DNA of 64,000 bases, from assembly GCA_006218045.1 (NCBI GenBank), contig VBWB01000008.1, positions 1 through 64,000 on the forward strand. Direction: 5' to 3'. Source of the DNA: Stygiobacter sp. (GTDB lineage: Bacteria; Pseudomonadota; Alphaproteobacteria; Rhodospirillales; Magnetospirillaceae). Position 1 is the stretch's first letter. Every line of letters begins with the position of its first letter. A program made the translations under genes and the position numbers. Shown here one piece after another: positions 16,150-27,041 of this stretch. The notes under the pieces are model-generated. The model saw nothing but the letters and a program-made list of their open reading frames with translations, did no database searches and was not told where the DNA came from.

Positions 16150-17841
16150 TTAATTGGCCTGACGGCGCAAGAAGGCGGGGATGTCCAGATCCTCACCGGC
16201 ACGGGCCACGCTGGGCTCGCTGCGGGTGGCCATGTTGCCCATGCGGGCCGGTTCCTGGCGCGGTTGCTGCGCCATGGGGGCCGGTTCGTGGCGCTGCGGC
16301 TGCGGCACGGTCTGGGCCGTGGCGGGACGACGCAGCAGGCCGAACAGACCGCCGGCGCGGCGGGCTTCCGGCTCGGGTTGGCGTTGCGGCTGCGGCGCCT
16401 GCTGGCGCTGGATTTCCGGCTGGCGTTGCGGCTGCGGTGCCATCTGGGCGGTTTCGGCGATGTGCGACACCGCCTGGCTGAGATGGCCCATGTCGGGATC
16501 GGCGCGGAAATCCGCTTGCAGCGAGGTGGTGGCGGGAACCGGACGTTCCAGCACCGGGTCCAGACGCAGTTGCGGATCGGGGCGGAAGGTCTCGGCCATG
16601 GGCTGCGGGGCCGGACGTGCCGCCGGTTGCACCCGCATCTGAGTGCTGATGACGGGGGCGGTGACGACGGCGGGCTGGTGCGCCGGCTGGGCCAGGGTGC
16701 GCGCTTCCATCTGCGGCTGCGCCTGGGAGACGGCGACAGCGGCGGCGGGGGCCGCCTGGGCGGTGACCACGGCGGGACGGAAACCGGCATTGTTTCCGCC
16801 GCCGGCGGCGACACGGGGTTGCGGCTGGGCCGGCGGGGTGTTGAGCGACACCACGGTCGGCTTGGGCTGGGCGGCGGCTTCGCTGGCGATGCCGGTGGCG
16901 ACCACCGAGACGCGCATCTTGCCGTTCAGCTTTTCGTCGAAGGTCGAGCCGAAGATGATGTTGGCTTCGGGGTCGACTTCGTCGCGGATGCGGTTGGCGG
17001 CCTCGTCGACCTCGAACAAGGTCATGTCCATGCCGCCGGTGATGTTGATGAGCACGCCCTTGGCGCCCTTCATCGAGGTGTCGTCCAACAGCGGGTTGGA
17101 GATGGCGGCCTCGGCGGCCTCGATGGCGCGCTTGTCGCCCTCGGCCTCGCCGGTGCCCATCATCGCCTTGCCCATTTCGCTCATCACCGTGCGGATGTCG
17201 GCGAAATCCAGATTGATCAGGCCGGGCATGATCATCAGGTCGGTGACGCCGCGCACGCCCGAATACAGCACGTCGTCGGCCATCTTGAAGGCGTCGGCGA
17301 AGGTGGTGCGTTCGGTGGCGACGCGGAACAGGTTCTGGTTGGGGATGATGATCAAGGTGTCGACGTATTGCGACAGGTCCTCGATGGCGCCTTCGGCGGT
17401 GCGCATGCGGTGCGCGCCTTCAAAGTGGAACGGCTTGGTCACCACGCCCACGGTCAGGATACCGTGGTCGCGGGCGGCCCGCGCGATGACCGGCGCGGCG
17501 CCGGAACCGGTGCCGCCGCCCATGCCGGCGGTGATGAACACCATGTTGGCGCCGGCGATCTGGCCGATCACCTCTTCCAGGCTTTCCTCGGCGGCGGCGC
17601 GGCCGATCTCGGGACGCGAACCGGCACCCAACCCCTGGGCGACGGTGGTGCCCAACTGGACGCGGCGTTCGGTGCGCGACTGGTTGATGGCCTGGGCATC
17701 GGTGTTGGCGACGATGAATTCAACGCCCTCAAGACGCGACGCGATCATGTTGTTGACCGCGTTGCCGCCGGCTCCACCGACCCCGATGACGGTGATTTTC
17801 GGCTTTAGATCCTGGGGGTTCCCCGGAAGAAAGTTAAGCAT
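16150..17841 (-). CDS. ftsZ: Cell division GTPase FtsZ
   Basis: 563 aa tubulin-like GTPase that forms the Z ring. The GTP loop [13 protein letters not shown] and the T7 loop NLDFADIR are intact. After the globular core (to about 330) comes a long Pro/Gln-rich linker of about 200 residues with repeats of the type PQPQRQPE. The conserved C-terminal peptide [10 protein letters not shown] binds FtsA. The long linker is typical of alphaproteobacteria. It is 43 bp from ftsA and ends the dcw operon. Confidence 0.97.
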   Translation of the reverse strand: MLNFLPGNPQDLKPKITVIGVGGAGGNAVNNMIASRLEGVEFIVANTDAQAINQSRTERRVQLGTTVAQGLGAGSRPEIGRAAAEESLEEVIGQIAGANMVFITAGMGGGTGSGAAPVIARAARDHGILTVGVVTKPFHFEGAHRMRTAEGAIEDLSQYVDTLIIIPNQNLFRVATERTTFADAFKMADDVLYSGVRGVTDLMIMPGLINLDFADIRTVMSEMGKAMMGTGEAEGDKRAIEAAEAAISNPLLDDTSMKGAKGVLINITGGMDMTLFEVDEAANRIRDEVDPEANIIFGSTFDEKLNGKMRVSVVATGIASEAAAQPKPTVVSLNTPPAQPQPRVAAGGGNNAGFRPAVVTAQAAPAAAVAVSQAQPQMEARTLAQPAHQPAVVTAPVISTQMRVQPAARPAPQPMAETFRPDPQLRLDPVLERPVPATTSLQADFRADPDMGHLSQAVSHIAETAQMAPQPQRQPEIQRQQAPQPQRQPEPEARRAGGLFGLLRRPATAQTVPQPQRHEPAPMAQQPRQEPARMGNMATRSEPSVARAGEDLDIPAFLRRQAN

Positions 17842-17883
17842 CTGGTACCTCCGCGCTGTATGGCCGTTTTCGGCCTATTGAAC

Positions 17884-19128
17884 CTAGAAATTCCGCTTCA
17901 ACCACGATCCGATACGGCCCCAACCGCCCGGACTTTCTTGCTCTTGGATCGCTTTGCGACCGCTTTTGGCCATGGGCTGATGGGCCATGGCATATCGGAT
18001 CAGGCCGGCGCAGGTGGAAAACGCCGGACCATTGGTGGATTCGGGCAGGCCGTGCAGGCCGACCGGACGGCCCAGGCGGACCTGTTTGTCCAGCACCAGC
18101 CCGGCCAGATCGCGCACGCCCTGCATCTGGCTGGCGCCGCCGGTCAGCACCACCCGGCGCCCGGCCATCTTGTCGAAGCCGCTTTTCTCCAGGTGCGAGC
18201 GCACCAGTTCCAAGGTCTCTTCCAGCCTGGGCTGGATGATCTGGATCAGCATGGAGCGCGGCACCTGATTGGAGGCGCCGTCCTCGTCCTCGCCCACCAG
18301 CGGCACCTTCAGCATCTCGCGGTCGTCGGACGGCGACGGGATGGCGCTGCCGTACAGGGTCTTCATGCGCTCGGCATAGGACAGCGGCGTCGACAGGCCG
18401 CGGGCGATATCGTTGGTGACATGGTGACCGCCCACCGGGATGACGTCGGTGTGCACCAACTGGCCGGCGACGAACACGGCGATCGAGGTGGTGCCGCCGC
18501 CCATGTCGATGCAGGTGACGCCCAGTTCCTTTTCGTCGTCGACCAGACAGGCCAGACCGGCGGCGAAGGGGCTGACCACCCGGGCCTCGATGTCCAGATG
18601 GCAGCGATGGACCACGGTCATCAGGTTGCGCACCGGCCCGGTAGCGGCGGAAATGACGTGGATGGCCACCCCCAGGCGCTCGCCGTACATGCCGCGCGGA
18701 TCGCGGATGCCTTCGTTGCCGTCGATGGTGTAATCCACCGGAATGGCGTGGATCAGGTCGCGTTCGGCGTTTTCATGATGGGCGCGGCCATGGTCGAGCA
18801 TGCGGCGGATATCGGCTTCGTTGACCGCGTGGCCGTTCATGGACACCTCCACCTTGACATTGGTGGAGCCCGGGTTGCCGCCCGACAGATTGACCACCAC
18901 GGCGCGCACCCGTTCATTGGCCATGTCCTCGGCGGCATCGACGGCGGCGCGGATGGAATGTTCCAGTTCCTCAAGGTCGACCACGGCGCCGGCGCGCATG
19001 CCGCGCGCCACCTGATGGCCGATGCCGACGATGCGGGGCATGCCGTCGTCCTGGACGCGCGCCAGGAAGCAGCACACCTTGGTGCTTCCCACATCCAGCG
19101 CGGCGATCAGTCCGTTACGCATGCTCAT
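17884..19128 (-). CDS. ftsA: Cell division protein FtsA
   Basis: 414 aa actin-like ATPase that tethers FtsZ to the membrane. Seen are the phosphate-1 loop LDVGSTKVCC, the second nucleotide motif CIDMGGGTTSIAVF and GGASQMQGV. The C-terminus (WGRIGSWLKRNF) is the amphipathic membrane helix. Its ATG overlaps the ftsQ stop as TGATG. Confidence 0.97.
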   Translation of the reverse strand: MSMRNGLIAALDVGSTKVCCFLARVQDDGMPRIVGIGHQVARGMRAGAVVDLEELEHSIRAAVDAAEDMANERVRAVVVNLSGGNPGSTNVKVEVSMNGHAVNEADIRRMLDHGRAHHENAERDLIHAIPVDYTIDGNEGIRDPRGMYGERLGVAIHVISAATGPVRNLMTVVHRCHLDIEARVVSPFAAGLACLVDDEKELGVTCIDMGGGTTSIAVFVAGQLVHTDVIPVGGHHVTNDIARGLSTPLSYAERMKTLYGSAIPSPSDDREMLKVPLVGEDEDGASNQVPRSMLIQIIQPRLEETLELVRSHLEKSGFDKMAGRRVVLTGGASQMQGVRDLAGLVLDKQVRLGRPVGLHGLPESTNGPAFSTCAGLIRYAMAHQPMAKSGRKAIQEQESPGGWGRIGSWLKRNF

Positions 19129-20086
19129 CAGGCTCCGTTATCCTTGCGGTGGCTGGCGTCGGGCGGCGTCGCCGCCCGCTCGGTCTTCAGGATCATGCGG
19201 TCGGGGACGCGCAGATCGACCATGCGCACTTGGCGACTGCTCAGGCTCTGGCTGGTCTCCAACTCGGCCAGTCGTTTCCAGGCGGCTTGCGCCTCGTCTT
19301 CCGGCAGGCGCACCTCCAGACCGTTCTGGGCATCGTCCAGCATCAGGTTCCAGCGGCGGTTGCCGACGCGGATGGCGGCCTTGACCCGGGGCGCCAGCTT
19401 GGGCTCGGTGGCCAGCATGGCCAGCAATTCGCTGGCCCGGCTGCCGGCGCCGTCGCCCACCACCATGGGCAGCCGTTCAAGGCCGGCGACGGAGCCGGGA
19501 ATGACGTGGCCGTCCTTGTCCACCAGCATGTGGGTGCCGTTGTTCTGCCAGATGGCGATGGGCTGGCGTTCGATGATGGCGATGTGCAGCGAGGCGGGCA
19601 GGCGGCGTTCCACCGCCGCCCCTTGGCCTGTTCCAGGTCGAGCGACAGGATCGGGCTGCCGTGACCGGCGCCCAGGGCGGCGGACAATTGGTCCATGGTG
19701 GTGCGGCCGCGCCCGGCCACGGTGATTTCATCGACGCGGAAGCCGGCGCGGGCGGTGGCCTGCATCACCTGGGTGATGGCCGTCTGGGTGGTGCGCTGGA
19801 TGATGCCGGAAGACCAGACCACCGCGCCGCCCACCACCAAGGTGGTGACGGCGATGCCCGCCGCCGACAGCTTTTGCAGCGGCGTGAAGTTGAGACGCGG
19901 AAACGGGATGCGGCGGCGCAGCTTGCCCTTGGGCTTGGTCTCGGGCCGGCCTTCGCCGCGCACTTCGCGCTTTTCCGTGGCCGCCGTGCGGCGCGGGCGT
20001 GACAGGCGCGGCATGGGCACGGTGTCGGCGGTGGTCGACGGCCTGATGCGGTCTTCGGGGCTGATGATGATGTCGCTGTCGCTCAT
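19128..20086 (-). pseudogene. ftsQ: Cell division protein FtsQ, reading frame broken
   Basis: The start ([16 protein letters not shown]), a basic cytoplasmic tail, a membrane helix (about 75-97) and the start of the POTRA domain (DEITVAGRGRT.. SPILSLDLEQAK) are in one frame from 20086. The rest (VERRLPASLHIAIIERQPIAIWQ to the end at 19128) is in another. The switch is at about 19612-19632. Beyond the shift, about 10 residues usual between LDLE and VERRLP in this family (the ..VExxPWVRxA.. segment) are missing, so a short deletion between similar sequences is likely. FtsQ is normally essential, so this may be a sequence error. Start overlaps ddl as ATGA. Confidence 0.85.
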
Positions 20087-21003
20087 CCGTCACACTCCGC
20101 TTGTTCGACCATCCAGCGCACCAGTTCGGGGAAGCTGATGCCGCAATAAGACGCGATGTCGGGGACCAGAGAGGTGGCGGTCATCCCCGGCTGGGTGTTG
20201 ACTTCCAACACGATCAGACGCGGCTTTTCACCGGGTTTGGTGTCGTCATAGCGCAGATCGGCGCGCGACACGCCGCGGCAGCCCAGCACGCGATGGGCCT
20301 CCACCGCCAGCCGGCAGGCCTCGGCGTAATCGGCAGGGGGAATGGGGGCGGGCATGATGTGCTTGGAGCCGCCCGGCGCATACTTGGCGTCGTAATCGTA
20401 GAAGCCGCGTTCCGAGGTGATTTCCAGGCAGCCCAGGGCGCGATCCCCCATCACCGCCACGGTCAGCTCGCGCCCCGGCACGAATTCCTCCACCAGCACG
20501 CGGTCGGACTCGAACGGCCAGTCGACCAGGGGGGCGCGGTTGTCGCCCGGCTTCATCACATGGACGCCGACGGACGAACCTTCGTTGATGGGCTTGACCA
20601 CGAACGGACGCGCCATGGGATCGGCGCCGCCATCGGTCTTTCTCACCACCACGCCATGGGCCACCGGGATACCGGCCTGCTGGAACACTTGGCGCGAAAA
20701 CGCCTTGTCCATGGCCGCCGCCGAGGCCAGCACACCGGAATGGGTGTAGGGAATGGCCAAAAGGTTGAGCAGGCCCTGGACGCAGCCATCCTCGCCGAAG
20801 CGGCCATGGAGCGCGTTGAACACCACGTCGGGGCGGCTGTCGGTGATGGCCAGGGCCAGGGCAGCGACGTCGCGCCCGGCATCGATGGTGGCGACGGTGA
20901 AGCCGGCTTGCTCAAGGGCTGCCGCCGCGGCGGCGCCCGAGCGCAACGACACTTCGCGTTCGGCGGAGGCCCCGCCCATCAGCACGGTGACGCGGCGGCT
21001 CAT
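20083..21003 (-). CDS. ddl: D-alanine--D-alanine ligase
   Basis: 306 aa ATP-grasp enzyme making D-Ala-D-Ala for the peptidoglycan stem. Motifs: [17 protein letters not shown] at the N-terminus, [27 protein letters not shown], and [15 protein letters not shown] at the end. The ORF track extends upstream through a murB shadow; the ATG at 21003 overlaps the murB stop (ATGA). Confidence 0.97.
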   Translation of the reverse strand: MSRRVTVLMGGASAEREVSLRSGAAAAAALEQAGFTVATIDAGRDVAALALAITDSRPDVVFNALHGRFGEDGCVQGLLNLLAIPYTHSGVLASAAAMDKAFSRQVFQQAGIPVAHGVVVRKTDGGADPMARPFVVKPINEGSSVGVHVMKPGDNRAPLVDWPFESDRVLVEEFVPGRELTVAVMGDRALGCLEITSERGFYDYDAKYAPGGSKHIMPAPIPPADYAEACRLAVEAHRVLGCRGVSRADLRYDDTKPGEKPRLIVLEVNTQPGMTATSLVPDIASYCGISFPELVRWMVEQAECDG

Positions 21004-21926
21004 GGCTCGTCTCCTTGTATGCCGACGCGGCGGATTTCCCATTCCAGCTCGATTCCGCTGGTTTCCAACACCCGGCGCCGCACTTCGTCGCCGAGATTTT
21101 CGATGTCGGCGGCGCTGGCTTCGCCCAGGTTGAGCAGGAAATTGCAGTGCTTTTCCGACACCTGGGCGCCGCCCATGACCAGACCGCGGCAGCCGGCCCG
21201 GTCGATCAGCTCCCACGCCTTTTGTCCCGGTGGATTGGCGAAGGTGGAGCCGCCGGTGCGCACCCGGGTCGGCTGGCTGTCCTCGCGCGCGGTCTTGATC
21301 TCGGCCATCTTGCCAGCGATGGCCGCCGGCTGGCCGTGCTTGCCTTGCAGCGTCGCCGACAGGAAGATGTATTCCTCCGGGCAGCCGCAATGGCGATAGC
21401 CCATGTCCAGGTCGGGCAGGGTCAGCAATTGGGTGGTGCCGGCACGGTCGATGGCGGTGGCCGACAGGGTGATGTCCTTCATCTCGCCGCCGAAGGCGCC
21501 GGCATTCATGCGCAGCGCCCCGCCGATGGTGCCGGGCACGCCGGACAGGAATTCCATGCCGGTCAGGCCGGCTTCCGCCGCATTCAGGGCCACGGTCAGG
21601 TCCAGGGCGGCGGCCCCGGCGGTGATGATGTCGCCCATGACGTCGATATGGCCGAACGATCCGGCCAGACGCACGACGACGCCGGGCACGCCGCCGTCAC
21701 GCACCAGCAGGTTGGAGCCGACGCCGATGACGGTGACCGGGATGTCCAGCGGCAATTGCATCAGGAATTCGGCCAGATCGTCCACGTCGGCGGGACGGAA
21801 CAAAACCTCGGCATTGCCGCCGACGCGGAACCAGGTCAGCCCGCCCAGGGGCGCGTCCACGGTCAGGCGACCGCGCGTCTTCGGCAGCGACGTGATCCAG
21901 GCTTTCCGCGCGCCAGGGTTCATCAT
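21000..21926 (-). CDS. murB: UDP-N-acetylenolpyruvoylglucosamine reductase
   Basis: 308 aa FAD enzyme that reduces UDP-GlcNAc-enolpyruvate to UDP-MurNAc. Visible are [29 protein letters not shown] for FAD, GIPGTIGG-like [18 protein letters not shown], and [17 protein letters not shown] with the catalytic Ser. The double ATG at 21926/21923 overlaps the murC stop. Confidence 0.97.
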   Translation of the reverse strand: MMNPGARKAWITSLPKTRGRLTVDAPLGGLTWFRVGGNAEVLFRPADVDDLAEFLMQLPLDIPVTVIGVGSNLLVRDGGVPGVVVRLAGSFGHIDVMGDIITAGAAALDLTVALNAAEAGLTGMEFLSGVPGTIGGALRMNAGAFGGEMKDITLSATAIDRAGTTQLLTLPDLDMGYRHCGCPEEYIFLSATLQGKHGQPAAIAGKMAEIKTAREDSQPTRVRTGGSTFANPPGQKAWELIDRAGCRGLVMGGAQVSEKHCNFLLNLGEASAADIENLGDEVRRRVLETSGIELEWEIRRVGIQGDEP

Positions 21927-23347
21927 TCGGCCCCCTTGTCGGCGGGCAGGGCTTCCAACTGGCCGGGCAGCGCGTGCGCCCATTGGGTGATGTTTCCGGC
22001 CCCCAGGCACACCACCATGTCGCCGGAATTGGCCAGGCCGCCGACGATGCCGGCCAGGGCGGAGGAATCGGGCAAGGCGATGACGTGACGGTGGCCGTGT
22101 TCCTGCAAGCCCATCACCAGATGGTCGCGGTCGGCGCCCTCGATCGGCTGTTCGCCGGCGGCATAGACGTCGGCGACGATCACCGTGTCGGCGTCGTTGA
22201 AGCAGGTGCAGAACTCTGGGAACAGGCTGGACAGGCGGCTATAGCGATGGGGCTGGACCACGGCGATGACGTTGCCGGTGGTGGCGCTGCGTGCCGCCTT
22301 CAACACGGCGGCGATCTCCACCGGATGGTGGCCGTAATCGTCGATGATTGTGACGCCCTTGGCCTCGCCGGTCTTGGTGAAGCGGCGTTTGACGCCGGAG
22401 AAGCCGCCCAGCGCCTTCCTGACCACGTCGTTGGTCAGGCCCAGTTCATTGGCGCAGGCGATGGCGGCCAGCGAGTTCAAGACGTTGTGTTCGCCGTACA
22501 TGGGCAGGCGGACATCGTCGATGATGCGGGTGGCGCCGGTGACGCGGTCGGTGATGACCACGTCGTAACGGGCGCCGCCGGGGCCGATTTTCACGTTGGT
22601 GGCGCGGATCAGCGCTTGCGGCGAGAAGCCGTAGGTGACGATCTTGCGGTCGGGCACGCGGGCGATCAGCGCCTGGACTTCCGGGTGGTCGATGCAGCAG
22701 GCGGCGAAGCCGTAGAACGGGATGTTCTCGACGAAGGTGCGGAAGGCGTCGCGCAATTTGTCGAACGAGCCGTAATGGTCCATGTGCTCGGGGTCGATAT
22801 TGGTGACGACGACGCAGGTGGCCGGCAGCTTGGTGAAGGTGCCGTCGGATTCGTCGGCTTCCACCACCATCCAGTCATTGGCGCCCAGGCGCGCATTGGT
22901 GCCATAGGCGTTGATGATGCCGCCATTGATGATGGTCGGGTCCATGCCCGCCGCGTCCAGCATGGCCGCGACCAGCGAGGTGGTGGTGGTCTTGCCGTGG
23001 GTGCCGCCGATGGCGATGGCCGATTTCAGCCGCATCAGCTCGGCCAGCATCTCGGCCCGGCGGACGACGGGGACCATCTTCGAGCGCGCCGCCACCACTT
23101 CCGGGTTATCGGACTTGACCGCCGACGACACCACGACGACGCGGGCCTGATCCAGATTTTCCGCCTTGTGGCCGATATGGACGGTGACGCCCAGCTTGCG
23201 CAGGCGCTCGACGTTGTAATTGTCGGCGATGTCCGAGCCCTGGACGGTATAGCCGAGATTGACCAGAATCTCGGCGATGCCCGACATGCCGATGCCGCCG
23301 ATGCCGACGAAATGGATGGCGCCGATGGAAAGCGGCATGGTTCTCAT
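21923..23347 (-). CDS. murC: UDP-N-acetylmuramate--L-alanine ligase
   Basis: 474 aa Mur ligase that adds L-Ala to UDP-MurNAc. The N-terminal [15 protein letters not shown] binds UDP; the ATP loop is [24 protein letters not shown] and [10 protein letters not shown] are MurC-specific. The ORF track starts 216 codons too early, inside a murG shadow. The ATG at 23347 overlaps the murG stop as ATGA. Confidence 0.97.
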   Translation of the reverse strand: MRTMPLSIGAIHFVGIGGIGMSGIAEILVNLGYTVQGSDIADNYNVERLRKLGVTVHIGHKAENLDQARVVVVSSAVKSDNPEVVAARSKMVPVVRRAEMLAELMRLKSAIAIGGTHGKTTTTSLVAAMLDAAGMDPTIINGGIINAYGTNARLGANDWMVVEADESDGTFTKLPATCVVVTNIDPEHMDHYGSFDKLRDAFRTFVENIPFYGFAACCIDHPEVQALIARVPDRKIVTYGFSPQALIRATNVKIGPGGARYDVVITDRVTGATRIIDDVRLPMYGEHNVLNSLAAIACANELGLTNDVVRKALGGFSGVKRRFTKTGEAKGVTIIDDYGHHPVEIAAVLKAARSATTGNVIAVVQPHRYSRLSSLFPEFCTCFNDADTVIVADVYAAGEQPIEGADRDHLVMGLQEHGHRHVIALPDSSALAGIVGGLANSGDMVVCLGAGNITQWAHALPGQLEALPADKGAE

Positions 23348-24456
23348 GAGCGGGACTCCTGCAAATTCGCGGTTTCGGCCACCAGATCGGCCAGCCTTGC
23401 CGCGGCGTCGGGACGGCCGGCGGCCATCGCGCATTCCGCCGCGCGGGCCAAGGTGCCGGGTTGGGCAAGCAGCGCGCCCAGACGGGCCGCCAGGGTTTCG
23501 GCGTTGAAGCCGGTCTGCGGCATCAGCCAGCCGCCGCCGGCTTCGTCGAGCGCGCGGGCATTGGCGGTCTGGTGGTCGTCGGTGGCATGGGGATAGGGCA
23601 CCAGGATGGCCGGACGGCCCAGATAGGTCAGCTCGGCCATGGTCGAGGCGCCCGAGCGGGCGATGACCAGATGGGCGGCGGCCATGCGTTCGGGGATATC
23701 GCTGAAGAAGCTGTCCAGGCTGGCCTTGATCGGGCTTTCGGCATAAAGGCCGCGCACCATTTCCAGATCTTCGGGGCGGCATTGCTGCGCAATCTCCAGG
23801 CGCGCCTGCAACGCTGTCGGCAGGGCCAGCAGAGCAGCGGGAATCACCTCCGACAGCACCCGCGCGCCCTGGCTGCCGCCCAGCACCAGCAGACGGATGG
23901 GGCTGGCATCGTCGAGTGCCGGATAGGGCGTGCCGCGCAAGGCGGCGATGGCCGGGCGCACCGGCATGCCGGTGTGGCGCAGCTTGGCTTTCCATTCCTC
24001 CGCCACATGGGTCACCTGGGCATAGGACACGGCGATGGCGCGGGCGCGGGCGGCCAACAGGCGGTTGGCCCGGCCCAGCACGCCGTTTTGTTCATGCATC
24101 ATCGTGGGGATGCCCAACAGGCTGCCGGCGACCATGGCCGGCACGCTGGCATAGCCGCCGAAGCCGACGATGATTGCGGGGCGTTCCCGTTTGAGGATGG
24201 CGCGGGCCTGGATGATGCCCAGGGCCAGTTCGGCCATGGCGCCCATGCGGGCAGCCAGACCGCGCCCGGCGATGCCGCCGGCACGGATGCGGAAGGTTTG
24301 CAGCGAACCCAGGGTGCCGCCATAGGTCTGGCCGCGCCGGTCGGTGACCAGACCCAGGCGCCAGCCGCGCCCGATCAGTTCGGCGGCCAGGGCCTCGGCC
24401 GGGAAGACGTGGCCGCCGGTACCGCCGGCGGCAAGCAGGGCGAAGGGGCGGGTCAT
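23344..24456 (-). CDS. murG: Undecaprenyl-PP-MurNAc-pentapeptide GlcNAc transferase
   Basis: 370 aa GT28 glycosyltransferase converting lipid I to lipid II at the inner membrane face. [14 protein letters not shown] at the N-terminus, [13 protein letters not shown] in the middle and [29 protein letters not shown] are the family signatures. The ATG at 24456 follows GGAGG and overlaps the stop of a 24-codon mini-ORF that resembles its own start. The stop overlaps murC. Confidence 0.97.
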   Translation of the reverse strand: MTRPFALLAAGGTGGHVFPAEALAAELIGRGWRLGLVTDRRGQTYGGTLGSLQTFRIRAGGIAGRGLAARMGAMAELALGIIQARAILKRERPAIIVGFGGYASVPAMVAGSLLGIPTMMHEQNGVLGRANRLLAARARAIAVSYAQVTHVAEEWKAKLRHTGMPVRPAIAALRGTPYPALDDASPIRLLVLGGSQGARVLSEVIPAALLALPTALQARLEIAQQCRPEDLEMVRGLYAESPIKASLDSFFSDIPERMAAAHLVIARSGASTMAELTYLGRPAILVPYPHATDDHQTANARALDEAGGGWLMPQTGFNAETLAARLGALLAQPGTLARAAECAMAAGRPDAAARLADLVAETANLQESRS

Positions 24457-24527
24457 GGCAGCCTCCGGCGGCACAAAACGCAATCAAAAGCGCCGCCGGC
24501 GGCCAGCAGGGCGAAGGGCTTGCTCAT
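24453..24527 (-). CDS. 24-codon mini-ORF copying the MurG N-terminus
   Basis: ATG at 24527 overlaps the ftsW stop (ATGA) and TGA at 24455-24453 overlaps the murG start (ATGA). It encodes [12 protein letters not shown], then a short unrelated tail ([12 protein letters not shown]). The first 12 residues match MurG's [12 protein letters not shown] at 10 positions, and the DNA is clearly related yet differs at third positions, so it is an old partial duplication. The Shine-Dalgarno site of murG lies inside it. It may be a vestige or a coupling leader passing ribosomes from ftsW to murG. Too short for the ORF track. Confidence 0.7.
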   Translation of the reverse strand: MSKPFALLAAGGAFDCVLCRRRLP

Positions 24528-25648
24528 TGTTCAAGCTCCTCGTCGCCATAGCGCTTGCGGGTCAGCGCCAGCACCATGCCCATGCCCAGCGCCAGGGCCA
24601 GCATGGACGAACCGCCATAAGAGATGAACGGCAGGGTCATGCCCTTGGTCGGCATCAGTCGCAAGGTCGAGGCCATGTTGATGATGGCCTGCAAGCCGAA
24701 CTGCACCAACAGGCCGGCACTGGCCAGCACCACGAACAGATTTTCATCCTTCATCAGCCGGGCGAAGCCTCTGAGGACGATGAAGGCGAACAGCAGCAGC
24801 ACGAACAGGCAGAGCGCAACGCCGAATTCCTCGCCGCCGACGGCCAGGATGAAATCGGTATGGGCGTCGGGCAACACCAGCTTGATCCGGCCTTCGCCGG
24901 GACCGCGGCCCAGCAGGCCGCCCGACTTGAAGGCGTTCAGCGCCGTGGTCACCTGATAGGCGCCGTCGCCGGACGGGTCGAGGAAACGGTCGACGCGGGT
25001 CTGCACGTGGCCGAAGACGAAATAGGCGCCGATGCCACCCAGCACCGCCAATACCCCGCCCACCACCACCAGCAGCATGGGTAGCCCGGCCAGGAAGAAT
25101 TGGACGGCGAAAATGGCGGTGATCACCAGGGTCTGACCGACATCGGGTTGCTTCAACAGCAGGCCGGCGACGATGGCGTAAAGGAAGCTGGCGATGGCCC
25201 GACCGGGAAAGCCGGGATTCAGCCGGCCTTCGGCGAACATCCAGGCGGCGATGATGGCAAAGGTCGGCTTGGCGAATTCGCTGGGCTGGATGGTGATGCC
25301 GGCCATGCTCAGCCAACGGGTCGAGCCCTTGATCTCGGGGGCGAACAACAAGACGGCCACCAGCAGCAGCACCGAGCCGCAATAGCCCAGCACGCCCAGG
25401 CGGCGCACCTGCTTGGGGTTCAGCAGTGACACCCCCAGCATGACCAGCACCGCCGGGACCAGAAAGACGAACTGGCGGCGGATGAAATGGAAGGAATCGG
25501 TGCCGATGCGGTCAGCCACCGCCGGGCTGGCGGCCATGGTCAGCAGCACGCCGATAGCGATCAGGGCGAAGATGGCGGCGATGGTCCAGCGGTCGACGGT
25601 CCACCACCAGCGGCCAATGGTCGAGGTATCGGTGCGGCCCAGGCTCAT
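24524..25648 (-). CDS. ftsW: Lipid II polymerase FtsW
   Basis: 374 aa SEDS-family membrane protein with about ten helices; the septal peptidoglycan polymerase acting with FtsI. Motifs: GSTRWLSMAGITIQPSEFAKP, KQPDVGQTLVI, GRGPGEGRIKLVLPDAHTDFI and LPFISYGGSS. The ORF track extends 66 codons upstream through a murD shadow; the ATG at 25648 overlaps the murD stop and follows GGGGAGG. Confidence 0.97.
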   Translation of the reverse strand: MSLGRTDTSTIGRWWWTVDRWTIAAIFALIAIGVLLTMAASPAVADRIGTDSFHFIRRQFVFLVPAVLVMLGVSLLNPKQVRRLGVLGYCGSVLLLVAVLLFAPEIKGSTRWLSMAGITIQPSEFAKPTFAIIAAWMFAEGRLNPGFPGRAIASFLYAIVAGLLLKQPDVGQTLVITAIFAVQFFLAGLPMLLVVVGGVLAVLGGIGAYFVFGHVQTRVDRFLDPSGDGAYQVTTALNAFKSGGLLGRGPGEGRIKLVLPDAHTDFILAVGGEEFGVALCLFVLLLFAFIVLRGFARLMKDENLFVVLASAGLLVQFGLQAIINMASTLRLMPTKGMTLPFISYGGSSMLALALGMGMVLALTRKRYGDEELEQ

Positions 25649-27036
25649 TGGGGCCTCCCCGCCGTCTGTGACGGCGCCGCGTCTTCGACACGAGGCAGCG
25701 CCTCCACCAACTGGCGGAAGGTTTCGCCGCGATGCTCGAAGCTGGTGAACTGATCCCACGAGGCGCAGGCCGGCGACAGCAGCACCACTTCGCCCGCTTG
25801 GGCGTTGACGGCGGCTTCGGCGACGGCGCGGGCCAAGGTGCCGCATTGGCTGAAGGCGACCTTGCCCGCCAGCGTCTCGGCAAAAGCCGGGGCGGCATCG
25901 CCGATCAGATAGGCGTGTTTGATGCGGTGGAAGTGACGCTCCAGGCTGGCGATGCCGCCTTCCTTGGCCTGGCCGCCGATGATCCAGTGAATCGCGTCAT
26001 AGCAGACCAGGGCCACTTCCGCCGCCTCGGCGTTGGTGGCCTTGGAATCGTTGATGAAGCGTACGCCGTTCCGGGTGCCGACCTCTTGCTGGCGATGGGC
26101 CAGACCGGGATAGCTGGCGATGCCGGCGGCGATGGCGGTGGACGGGATGCCCAGGGCACTGACCAGGGCGAAGGCGGCGCAGGCGTTTTGCCAATTGTGG
26201 CGACCGGGCAGGGTGGGAATTGCGGTCAGGTCGAAGATTTCGACGCCGTCCTGGCGCAACACCCCGTCCGGGGCGCTGATGCCGTGATCCAGCACTTGCT
26301 TGACCGAAATGGCGGTGTGCTTGTGGCCGGCGCCCAGCAGCCAGTCGGCGATGCCGCGCGTCGGCGCGTCGTCGAGACCGATGACCGAAACGCCGTCGGC
26401 AGCGATGAAGTCGTAAAGCCGGCGCTTGGCGGCGATATAGCCATCCATGCCGCCATGGCGCCCCAGATGATCGGGGGTGATGTTGAGCAGCACGCCGGCC
26501 CGCGCCCGCAAGCTTCGGGTCAGTTCCAACTGATAGGACGACAGTTCCAGCACATAGATGCCGTCGGCGTCCAGATCGGGCAGGTCCAGGGCCGGGGTGC
26601 CCAGATTGCCGCCGGCGGCATTGGCGATGCCGGCACTACTCAGGATATGGGCGACCAAGGTGGTGGTGGTCGACTTGCCGTTGGTGCCGGTGATCAGCAC
26701 GAATTTGGCCTCGGGCTTGGCGATGGCCAGCAATTCCACATCGCAGACCAGCGGGATATCGGCGGCCCGCGCCGCCTCGGCCAACGGATGGGGCTGCGGG
26801 AAGGTGTGGGGGATACCCGGGCTCCACACGATCATGTCGACCTCTGACGGATCAAGCGCCAGCGGATCGGCCAGGGGGATGCCCATGGCTTGGGCGGCGT
26901 CGCGGGCGGCCTGGTTGTCGTCCCAGCCGGTGACCCGCGCGCCGCTTTCGACCAAGGCGCGCAAGGTGGCGCCGCCGGACTTGCCCAGGCCCAGCACCAC
27001 CACACGCTTATCGGTCAGGAAGGGGACGCGGATCAT
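25645..27036 (-). CDS. murD: UDP-N-acetylmuramoylalanine--D-glutamate ligase
   Basis: 463 aa. Adds D-Glu to UDP-MurNAc-L-Ala. N-terminal VVVLGLGKSGGATLRAL, ATP loop ITGTNGKSTTTTLVAHIL, INDSKATNAEAA and WIIGGQAKEGG near the C-terminus. It starts 5 bp after the mraY stop. Confidence 0.97.
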   Translation of the reverse strand: MIRVPFLTDKRVVVLGLGKSGGATLRALVESGARVTGWDDNQAARDAAQAMGIPLADPLALDPSEVDMIVWSPGIPHTFPQPHPLAEAARAADIPLVCDVELLAIAKPEAKFVLITGTNGKSTTTTLVAHILSSAGIANAAGGNLGTPALDLPDLDADGIYVLELSSYQLELTRSLRARAGVLLNITPDHLGRHGGMDGYIAAKRRLYDFIAADGVSVIGLDDAPTRGIADWLLGAGHKHTAISVKQVLDHGISAPDGVLRQDGVEIFDLTAIPTLPGRHNWQNACAAFALVSALGIPSTAIAAGIASYPGLAHRQQEVGTRNGVRFINDSKATNAEAAEVALVCYDAIHWIIGGQAKEGGIASLERHFHRIKHAYLIGDAAPAFAETLAGKVAFSQCGTLARAVAEAAVNAQAGEVVLLSPACASWDQFTSFEHRGETFRQLVEALPRVEDAAPSQTAGRPQ

Positions 27037-27041
27037 GGTCT

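Noticed and set aside
15937-17808. 623-aa ORF antisense to ftsZ
   Set aside because: Low-complexity Gly/His/Ala-rich shadow of ftsZ; no ribosome site or homology.
16000-18000. Magnetosome island or second ftsZ
   Set aside because: Only the standard dcw ftsZ with an intact C-terminal peptide is present and no mam or mms gene is seen.
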